DNA of 36,892 bases from Sphingomonas aerophila (lineage in GTDB: Bacteria > Pseudomonadota > Alphaproteobacteria > Sphingomonadales > Sphingomonadaceae), in assembly GCF_014199305.1 (NCBI RefSeq), contig NZ_JACIJK010000017.1:1-36892 (forward strand). Direction: 5' to 3'. The notes under the pieces are model-generated. The model saw nothing but the letters and a program-made list of their open reading frames with translations, did not search any database and was not told the origin of the DNA. The translations under genes were made by a program, and so were the position numbers. How positions within the stretch are numbered: the first letter of the stretch is position 1; the number at the start of each line of letters is the position of its first letter. Shown one piece after another: positions 31,417 through 36,892 of this stretch.

Positions 31417-31892
31417 ATGCGCTCTCTACTCGCAGTCGTTGCAGTGATGTCCTGTTATCAGCGGCAGCAGAAGCAAAACAGACTACACGAACGATTGTGT
31501 CGGACATCGAAATGTCCGAATGGACCCCGCCCTTAGACTTAGCGATCGACCTCGGTAGCGGCGAATACTCAATCAAGCCGCCTGCTACGCAATGGCCTTC
31601 GTCGCGTCCCAAGCCGGGTAATCGAAGCGGGAACGTCACTAGCTCGGACTTGGTTCGGGTGCGCAAGGCTTTTAACAGCGCCATCTCGACGGGCGTCGCC
31701 GATCGCAAGTGTGTAGCCGTGAATGGGCAGGGCTATGACGCAATCATCAGCAACGCTGGCGTTGCACGTATGACGCTATCGGTAGGCGGCAAGCAGACCA
31801 CAACAGCCGCTACGTACGCTTGCTGGACGCCAGCAGCACATGCTCTTCATGAAGAGCTTGAGCGAACCTTCGGCCGTAAGAGTCCTACATGA
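31417..31892 (+). pseudogene. Exported small protein, frameshifted in its signal peptide
   Basis: ATG 31417 follows GAGGAG and opens MRSLLAVVAVMS, the start of a signal peptide. The continuation is in another frame: LLSAAAEAKQTTRTIVSDIE, MSEWTPPLDLAIDLGSGEYS and so on to TGA at 31890. Adding one base near 31450 would give an unbroken signal peptide ending AEA and a ~140-residue exported protein; so the gene is broken by a one-base deletion, or the base is missing in the assembly. The later part carries a predicted beta-rich stretch (MTLSVGGKQTTTAATYACWT). Family unknown. Confidence 0.6.
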
Positions 31893-31925
31893 AGCTGATG
31901 TAGGCCTTGCGTCCGCTTTCCCATT

Positions 31926-31944
31926 TCTCGATCCCAATCGGGAC
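31926..31944 (+). repeat. Dispersed repeat, second half only
   Basis: TCGATCCCAATCGGGACG matches the 3' half of the repeat family, 34 nt after the stop of the frameshifted gene; the first half is missing. Confidence 0.55.
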
Positions 31945-32071
31945 GCCCTGCCACCCAGACGGGCACGTTGAGGCGGGCGCAATCGGCTCAGACCCTCATC
32001 GAAAGCTGCTGATCGGGTTCCCGCGGCTAAAGATGTGTACGCTCACCCGTGACCGGACCCGAGTGGGCGGC

Positions 32072-33082
32072 CTAGCCCGCAAAGACGCGATCGCGCCCGG
32101 CACCCTTGGCTTGATAGAGCAACCGATCAGCGCGCTCGACCGCGGCCGCGAAGTCCTCGTCCTTGGCCAAGGCCGTAACGCCCGCCGAGAACGTAATGCG
32201 GCCGAGCGGTTGGTCGCTGTCGCGCAATTTGAACTGCCGGTTGCCCAGCTGGTTTTTGGCATGCTCCAAGAGCTCCGAACCCTTCTGGAGTTCGGACGAC
32301 CCCATGATCAGGAACTCCTCTCCGCCCCAACGACCGACGATGCAGTCGGGCAGAGCCTCATTGAGCGAGGCGGCAACCGCTTTCAGCACCCGATCACCGA
32401 CGGCGTGCCCATACCGGTCGTTGTACGTCTTGAAGGAGACGAGGTCGCACAGGGCCACGAATATGGCCCCGGGCTTCCGCTTCACGGCTGGCAACTGTGC
32501 TTGTATTCCCCGCCGGTTTGGAAGCCCGGTGAGCGCATCGCGCTCAGCATCTTCCCGCACGCTCTCAAGCTCCTCGCGCAGTTGCTCCACCTTGCCGCTG
32601 GTGGCTTTCAGCTCCTCTTCCGCGCGCTGGGACCGGGCAAGCGTCGCTATTACCAGCTCGGCCAAGGTCACCGTTTCAGCGTTCTCAATGTCCGGAAGGC
32701 AACCTTCCAGGTCACGGTTGAAGCCGCCGGTGAGCGCTGACGCTGATGTCGCGAGGTCAGCGAGGCGGAGTGCCTGGTGCCGGATAGCGGCGAATGCCGC
32801 GTCCCGGACCCCTGCGGGCTGTTCTGCTGCGGCGCGGTCTAAAAAGCGTGCGTAGATCTCGTCCGCGCGCGCCTGAGTGATCCTGACGCCCCCCTCGGTC
32901 AGCGCTGCGACCGCTCTCCCGATCGCGCTTCCCGGTGTCTCGTGGGCTGCGAACGCAATACGGTAGTTCTTGGGTGATGGCTCAAGCCGCTGATCGGCAA
33001 GGAAATCCAGAGCACTCTCGCTGATGTCCTTAGCAGTTCGCACGGTGATCCTTTGCCCGACTGGGCTGGCCTTGGCTAACAA
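32072..33082 (-). CDS. Diguanylate cyclase (GGDEF)
   Basis: A 336-aa soluble protein. Residues ~1-140 form a helical N-terminal domain of no named type (ESALDFLADQRLEPSPKNYR), ~148-180 a coiled coil, and ~180-335 a GGDEF domain: DALTGLPNRRG, metal ligand Asp213 in CDLVSFKTYNDRYGH, the active-site loop RWGGEEF (253-257) and ITFSAGVTALAKDEDFAAAV. The usual product-inhibition RxxD site before GGEEF is not seen (ALPDCIVGRW). It should make c-di-GMP from GTP. It is divergent from the FecR-domain gene across 160 bp, with a PilZ gene beyond that. Confidence 0.92.
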   Translation of the reverse strand: MLAKASPVGQRITVRTAKDISESALDFLADQRLEPSPKNYRIAFAAHETPGSAIGRAVAALTEGGVRITQARADEIYARFLDRAAAEQPAGVRDAAFAAIRHQALRLADLATSASALTGGFNRDLEGCLPDIENAETVTLAELVIATLARSQRAEEELKATSGKVEQLREELESVREDAERDALTGLPNRRGIQAQLPAVKRKPGAIFVALCDLVSFKTYNDRYGHAVGDRVLKAVAASLNEALPDCIVGRWGGEEFLIMGSSELQKGSELLEHAKNQLGNRQFKLRDSDQPLGRITFSAGVTALAKDEDFAAAVERADRLLYQAKGAGRDRVFAG

Positions 33083-33242
33083 CCACTATGGGCGCACTTA
33101 CCTTAGACTTCGTTTAAGCTGAGATGCACGCTGGATGGAGGTCAGGGTCAGTCGGCTGTTTGGGTGGGCGTCGTTAACCAACTGGCTAAGCGCCAAATTC
33201 ACATCTGGCGGATAGCGCATCGACCCTGAAGAGGGGCGTGAG
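33083..33242. promoter_or_regulatory. Divergent promoter region of cyclase and FecR-domain genes
   Basis: These 160 bp separate two divergent genes and must hold both promoters. No sharp sigma site was recognised. GAGGGG before 33243 is the probable ribosome site of the FecR-domain gene. Confidence 0.4.
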
Positions 33243-35189
33243 ATGCGGAAGACAGTGACCTGTGCGTTGGCCGTGGCCATGCTCGTTTCGACGAGCAGTG
33301 CTGCGATGGCTCAGGCGCTGACCTGGCGTGTGTCGGAAGCGGCAGGCCCCGTCACAATCCTGCATGGCGGTGTTCCGCGCCCGGCGACCCGCGGCGCGAC
33401 GCTAGCCGAAGGCGACGTGGTGCAGACCGCCACCGGCGCGCGAGCGGTGCTGGTCCATGATCGCGACTTCGTGACGGTAGCACCCAATAGCCGTGTGTCC
33501 GTGCCCGAGGCCGCGGCACAGGCGACCGGCCTGACCAAGCTGGTCCAGACGCTCGGCAATGCGGTTTACAAGATCCAGAAGCTGGGCGTGCCGCACTTCG
33601 GCGTGAACACCCCTTATCTGGCCGCGGTCGTGAAGGGCACGACCTTCTCGGTAACCGTGGACGCCAGCAGCAGCTCGCTCCAGGTGGTTGAGGGCGCGGT
33701 GGAAGTGGCAACGCTGGATGGCGGGGCGCGAGACCTGATCCTGCCGGGTGCCGTAGCCAGCATCTCGGCTACTGACATGTACCGGCTGCAGGTACAGGGC
33801 GACTCCAACCGCACCATCGACTCTCCCGCCAGATCTGCCACCCCGACATCGGCGCCGGTGCCTTCGGCAGCAGGAGCGCCGGCTGCCTCCGCACCCGCTT
33901 CATCACCGGACAGTGCGGTGTCGGGGTCCAAGGTCGTGGCGGTGCAGTCACCTGCGGACGTGGGCGGTGCGATGGCGGTCGCCAACGACGCGATCGACAA
34001 CTCGCTGCCGATGATCGTCGAGACGATCTCGTCCAAGCCGACCGACCTTGGCGCGGTTACTGGCGGGCTGGTGAGCGGAACGCTCGCGTCTGCCGCTACG
34101 GTGGCCTCGACCGCGATGGATCGCGTGGAGCTGGCCGCAATCGCGAAGTCGCCTGTGCCTGTGCCGGCTCCGGCTTCACCCGCTTCAACGGCGGGAGCGC
34201 CTGCAGCAGACGCGCCAGCAGCGCCAGCCCCGGTGGTCGAGGCACCGGCTCCCGCTGCCCCGGCCCCGGCAACCGAGGTCCCGGCGTCGCCGGCACCGGT
34301 CGGAGAAACCTCTCCGTTGCCTGCACCGACGAACGACGCGGCAGCGCCGGACAAAGCCCCGGCCGACAAGGACAACGGCAAGGGCAACGACGACAAGGGT
34401 ACTGGCCCGGGTAAGGACGCGCCCAAGCCCGACGCTGGCGATAAGCCCGGCCCGGGTAAGGATGCGAAGCCGGATGCGGGCGAGAAGCCCGGCCCGGACA
34501 AAGACGCCAAGCCTGACACAGGCGACAAGCCCGGCCCTGGCAAGGATGCCAAGCCCGACGCCGGTGACAAGCCTAACGCTGGTAAGGACACGAAGCCGGA
34601 TGCGGGCGAGAAGCCCGGCCCGGACAAAGACGCCAAGCCTGACGCAGGCGACAAGCCCGGCCCTGGCAAGGATGCCAAGCCCGACGCCGGTGACAAGCCC
34701 GGCCCTGGCAAGGACACGAAGCCGGATGCGGGCGACAAGCCCGGCCCGGACAAAGACGCCAAGCCTGACGCTGGCGACAAGCCGGGCCCAGGCGAGGATG
34801 CCAAGCCCGACGCCGGTGACAAGCCCGGCCCTGGCAAGGACACGAAGCCGGATGCGGGCGACAAGCCCGGCCCGGACAAGGATGCGAAGCCTGACGCTGG
34901 CGACAAGCCCGGCCCGGACAAGGACGCGAAGCCTGACGCTGGTGACAAGCCCGATGCCGGCAAGGACGCGCCTAAGCCCGACGCTGGTGACAAGCCTGAC
35001 GCTGGCAAGGACGCCAAGCCCGACGCTGGCGACAAGCCCGACGCCGGCAAGGACGCCAAGCCCGACGCTGGTGACAAGCCCGATGCCGGCAAGGACGCGA
35101 AGCCCGACGCCGGCGACAAGCCCGATGCCGGCAAGGACGCAAAGCCAGACGCCGGGGACAAACCCGGTTCAGGTCCGGAGCCGCATTGA
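33243..35189 (+). CDS. Exported FecR-domain protein with long Lys/Pro/Asp repeat tail
   Basis: A 648-aa protein. Signal peptide 1-23 (MRKTVTCALAVAMLVSTSSA, AMA before QA). A FecR-type beta domain spans ~25-180 (GDVVQTATGARAVLVHDRDF, VAPNSRVSVPEA, FGVNTPYLAAVVKGTTFSVT, LQVVEGAVEVATLDG). A Pro/Ala/Ser linker follows, with a helix near 235-290. From ~residue 388 to 643 a 14-residue unit of the type KPDAGDKPGPGKDA is repeated about 18 times, with PGPGKD, PGPDKD and PDAGKD subtypes. The tail is highly charged, balanced and without hydrophobic residues, so it should be extended. The FecR domain normally serves as periplasmic signal receptor, but no membrane anchor is seen here, so it may be a cell-surface or periplasmic spacer protein. 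Confidence 0.85.
   Translation: MRKTVTCALAVAMLVSTSSAAMAQALTWRVSEAAGPVTILHGGVPRPATRGATLAEGDVVQTATGARAVLVHDRDFVTVAPNSRVSVPEAAAQATGLTKLVQTLGNAVYKIQKLGVPHFGVNTPYLAAVVKGTTFSVTVDASSSSLQVVEGAVEVATLDGGARDLILPGAVASISATDMYRLQVQGDSNRTIDSPARSATPTSAPVPSAAGAPAASAPASSPDSAVSGSKVVAVQSPADVGGAMAVANDAIDNSLPMIVETISSKPTDLGAVTGGLVSGTLASAATVASTAMDRVELAAIAKSPVPVPAPASPASTAGAPAADAPAAPAPVVEAPAPAAPAPATEVPASPAPVGETSPLPAPTNDAAAPDKAPADKDNGKGNDDKGTGPGKDAPKPDAGDKPGPGKDAKPDAGEKPGPDKDAKPDTGDKPGPGKDAKPDAGDKPNAGKDTKPDAGEKPGPDKDAKPDAGDKPGPGKDAKPDAGDKPGPGKDTKPDAGDKPGPDKDAKPDAGDKPGPGEDAKPDAGDKPGPGKDTKPDAGDKPGPDKDAKPDAGDKPGPDKDAKPDAGDKPDAGKDAPKPDAGDKPDAGKDAKPDAGDKPDAGKDAKPDAGDKPDAGKDAKPDAGDKPDAGKDAKPDAGDKPGSGPEPH
34405..35170 (+). 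repeat. Tandem coding repeat, 42-bp unit in 126-bp higher-order units
   Basis: The 42-bp unit (14 codons) repeats ~18 times. Near-identical 126-bp groups of three units start at 34466, 34592, 34718 and 34844, showing recent expansion by copying of three-unit blocks; the last ~200 bp is a run of the PDAGKD subtype. Confidence 0.92.
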
Positions 35190-35277
35190 TCAGGTGAGAT
35201 CGCGAAGCTGTCCAAGTGCATGCAAGCAAGGAGAGAACGCACGGCTGCGCGCATGATCAGGCAGGTACCGAGCGTTG

Positions 35278-35637
35278 ATGAAGACAAAAGTGTCGTCGAG
35301 CCGAGCCGGGGGATGTGAAGTGAAACAGCAACCCGGAGGCGAGCGCGATCGAGGAGCGCGGCGATTGAAGCTTTTCTTGCCGGCCCAAATTGAGGTCGAC
35401 GGGGTCGCTTCTCGGGCTCACTTGTTGAATGTATCGCTCTCCGGCGCCTTGGTGCACAGCAGTCAGGCCCCGGCCCCACGCACGGGCCTAAGCATAATCT
35501 GCGCCGGCCTTGCTCGCGCAGCACTGGTCCAATGGGCCGACAAGCAGCGTTTCGGCGTGACCTTCATGGTCGCCCTCAATGATCTGGAACTTCATAAGGT
35601 CCTGTCAGCTGGCGGCGCAAAGGCGGCCGCCAGCTGA
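35278..35637 (+). CDS. PilZ domain protein
   Basis: A 119-aa protein from ATG 35278; GTG 35320 with GGGGGA upstream is a plausible later start. The PilZ fold is visible from ~residue 28: RGARRLKLFLPAQIEVDGVA, then NVSLSGALVHSS, which keeps the NxSxxG (D/NxSxxG) c-di-GMP motif, and closing strands ALVQWADKQRFGVTFM. The first motif, RxxxR, may be supplied by the basic RDRGARR stretch. It is a probable c-di-GMP receptor located 88 nt after the FecR-domain gene, on the same strand, with a diguanylate cyclase next door. Confidence 0.85.
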   Translation: MKTKVSSSRAGGCEVKQQPGGERDRGARRLKLFLPAQIEVDGVASRAHLLNVSLSGALVHSSQAPAPRTGLSIICAGLARAALVQWADKQRFGVTFMVALNDLELHKVLSAGGAKAAAS

Positions 35638-35730
35638 CCATGGCTGGAAAATGCAGGTGAATGGTAAGCCGACGGCGTTGCATTGCGAGCGGCAGCAACC
35701 CCCTCGGTTTTAGGCAACCAGCTACAATCG

Positions 35731-35762
35731 CCCGAGTCCCAAGACACCATCCCAATCGGGAC
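35731..35762 (+). repeat. Dispersed repeat, copy 9 (partial)
   Basis: Begins within the family (CCCGAGTCCCAAGACACCAT, CCCAATCGGGAC) and continues into TGCAGCTCTCGCCCACTTGC, the leader shared with copies 4 and 6, up to the start of the next gene. Confidence 0.7.
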
Positions 35763-35812
35763 TGCAGCTCTCGCCCACTTGCGCGCGTTCAGCCGAATGA
35801 CAGTATGATCAC

Positions 35813-36271
35813 ATGAGCACCGCACGCCTACGTCTCAGCAAACCTTTAGCATGGGTGCTAGCTGCCTGCGTGATCCTCGGGTTCCCTGCGACAAGCTGGA
35901 TCTACTGGCCCGCTGTGGGAGATGCCGGGGTGCTATCGCCCGAGGCTGACACGATCGTCATACCGATGATGAGCAGTATCTTCCTTGCTGTCGTCCTCCT
36001 GCCGGTCGTTTGCTCGATAACGTGGCTGTGCCTTCGTGGGAACGACGATGCCGGCAGCCTGCTGGCGTGGAACACAGCCCGGCCCACCCGAAGCGCCATG
36101 GTGACGCTCTGCTTCGCGATCCCTTTCACCGTTGGGCTCTCATCGTTGGTGGATGAGTTCACCGCGCCGCCTGGCTGGCACGGCCTTATGTGGCTGCCCT
36201 ATACACTGGCGGCGATGTCTTGGCTGGGTGCGATGCGTGGGGCTGTGCTCTCAAAGCGGGATGACGGCTAA
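35813..36271 (+). CDS. Four-helix membrane protein, unknown
   Basis: A 152-aa protein with four predicted transmembrane helices: ~11-33 (LAWVLAACVILGFPATSWIY), ~50-73 (IPMMSSIFLAVVLLPVVCSI), ~93-112 (AMVTLCFAIPFTVGLSSLVD) and ~124-142 (LMWLPYTLAAMSWLGAM). No family recognised. Its start follows the leader of repeat copy 9 by ~30 nt and copy 10 begins immediately after its stop, the same arrangement as in the 28-31 kb gene run. Confidence 0.65.
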   Translation: MSTARLRLSKPLAWVLAACVILGFPATSWIYWPAVGDAGVLSPEADTIVIPMMSSIFLAVVLLPVVCSITWLCLRGNDDAGSLLAWNTARPTRSAMVTLCFAIPFTVGLSSLVDEFTAPPGWHGLMWLPYTLAAMSWLGAMRGAVLSKRDDG

Positions 36272-36315
36272 CCACCAAAACCAGGACAGTCCCGAAATTC
36301 GATCCCAATCGGGAC
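36272..36315 (+). repeat. Dispersed repeat, copy 10
   Basis: CCACCAAAACCAGGACAGTC with an ATCGGGAC end starts on the base after the TAA of the membrane-protein gene; the stem GTCCCGA/TCGGGAC is fully paired. Confidence 0.8.
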
Positions 36316-36420
36316 AACTTCCAGGCGAGCGACAATGTTAGCCGAGCCACGTTCTATCTGATCTAGACCGTGACTCGGTATCAGCGTCAGTGGATGCAAT
36401 CGTGCTCAAGCAGCGGCACC

Positions 36421-36457
36421 GTCCTGAGGAGTTAGATATCGTCGGACTCCTCAGGAC
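36421..36457. terminator. Perfect 12-bp hairpin
   Basis: GTCCTGAGGAGT and ACTCCTCAGGAC pair without a mismatch around a 13-nt loop. No T-run follows on either strand. It lies ~130 nt downstream of the anti-sigma gene end (minus strand) and could end that transcript, or be part of a small RNA. Confidence 0.4.
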
Positions 36458-36589
36458 CACGGCTTAAACCTGGTCCTCGCCGGGACGCTGCACTCGGCAA
36501 GCACATACATGCAGCCCTCGTTGCAGAACTTAAAAGATGAGCAACAAGCCTCGCCTGGTTGGACCAGGAGCAGCCATAGCTTGGCTTCC

Positions 36590-36892
36590 TCAACCGCGGC
36601 TCAATACGCCTGTCGCGACAACGGGGCCGGTTGGAGCGCCAGTTGGTGATCCACCTGACGGCTCGATCGAGATGGCCAATGTCTCGCCCAGACCAGGGCC
36701 CGTACGAGGCCGCAAGGACAATTGAGTGGCTTGGCCGGTAGCGAGCAGACCCAAGGACCGCGGGACGCCGTCTGCGCCGATCCGCCAAAGCTCGGCCACG
36801 CGCCCGCGTGGTGTTTCGATCGCTGCAACCCGGATGATCCGGGAGCCGGGATCAACCACGGCCGCCACGGGCGCTACCTCCTGGTCCTTGGC
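36590..36892 (-). CDS. RskA-like anti-sigma factor, C-terminal part (partial)
   Basis: The frame is open to the right edge of the window, so only the last ~100 residues are seen. They read VAAVVDPGSRIIRVAAIETP, VAELWRIGADGVPRSLGLLA, TLAISIEPSGGSPTGAPTGP and VVATGVLSRG, the signature of the periplasmic domain of RskA-type anti-sigma-K proteins (ELWLI...SLGVL...EP.GGSPTG.PTGPV.A.G). Family members have an N-terminal zinc-binding anti-sigma part and one membrane helix, and sit behind an ECF sigma gene; both would lie beyond the edge. Confidence in the family is high because of the terminal motif. Confidence 0.85.
   Translation of the reverse strand, partial: AKDQEVAPVAAVVDPGSRIIRVAAIETPRGRVAELWRIGADGVPRSLGLLATGQATQLSLRPRTGPGLGETLAISIEPSGGSPTGAPTGPVVATGVLSRG

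Noticed and set aside
26788..31944. Integron cassette array
   Set aside because: The repeats lack GTTRRRY cores and paired inner boxes of attC sites, and no tyrosine integrase IntI is present, so the array is reported only as cassette-like.
34405..35170. CRISPR array
   Set aside because: Spacing is regular, but repeats are contiguous coding units without unique spacers, and no cas gene is present.
33614..35524. 636-codon minus-strand open frame
   Set aside because: It is antisense to the FecR-domain gene; its length comes from the periodic GC-rich repeat, which leaves the opposite frame open (a monotonous LSPASGLASLPGPG pattern). The plus-strand protein has a signal peptide and a domain.

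Overview
The window reads as chromosome of a high-GC alphaproteobacterium, most likely a sphingomonad (Sphingomonas or a close relative). The basis is family content recognised from the proteins: DUF6894 and DUF6771 small proteins, a MucR/Ros regulator without zinc cysteines, the DUF3489-DUF2924-serine recombinase trio, an ECF41 sigma factor with its carboxymuconolactone-decarboxylase partner, an alphaproteobacterial LexA box (GAAC-N7-GAAC) and several Crp/Fnr-like regulators. No rRNA, tRNA or CRISPR array was seen. The assignment is inference; no search was run.

Layout. 1-1.2 kb: tail of a ferritin-like gene, a Fis-type HTH protein and a DUF6894 gene broken by an in-frame stop. 1.5-4.05 kb (minus): outer-membrane barrel protein, PPP-type phosphatase and a membrane-anchored protein in overlapping order. 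4.1-6.3 kb: IS6 scar, Crp/Fnr regulator, secreted NUC nuclease, LexA box and a micro-ORF. 6.4-9.7 kb: translationally coupled DUF3489/DUF2924/large serine recombinase, then mucR. 9.75-11.1 kb (minus): CMD protein plus ECF41 sigma factor behind a textbook ECF41 promoter. 11.3-15.9 kb: DUF427 protein, unknown helical protein, DUF6771, yqiJ-yqiK (flotillin) and a GFA protein. 16.3-17.9 kb: SnoaL-like gene with upstream palindromes, and an IS6 element whose transposase carries two consecutive stops. 18.0-22.1 kb: PAS-PAS-PAS-pseudoreceiver-LuxR protein, a frameshifted Crp/Fnr gene, and a graveyard holding two inverted ~200-bp MITE-like elements, an IS6 remnant and the first codons of a tryptophan halogenase. 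22.15-26.4 kb: glycoside hydrolase, MHYT hybrid histidine kinase and a single-domain response regulator.

26.8-31.9 kb is the most unusual part. It is a run of small, mostly unknown genes (signal-peptide proteins, small membrane proteins, an RraB-like protein) punctuated by a ~44-bp repeat that is always in the same orientation and usually lies within 0-55 nt of a stop codon. One gene plus its flanking repeats is present twice (about 28.08-28.59 and 30.29-30.80 kb). This gives a cassette-like organisation without an integron integrase or recognisable attC sites. The repeat recurs at 35.7 and 36.3 kb.

32.0-36.9 kb: a diguanylate cyclase divergent from a secreted FecR-domain protein with a long Pro/Lys/Asp 14-residue repeat tail (126-bp higher-order units), then a PilZ protein, a four-helix membrane protein and the C-terminal end of an RskA-like anti-sigma factor. 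The diguanylate cyclase and PilZ genes suggest a small c-di-GMP-linked envelope locus.
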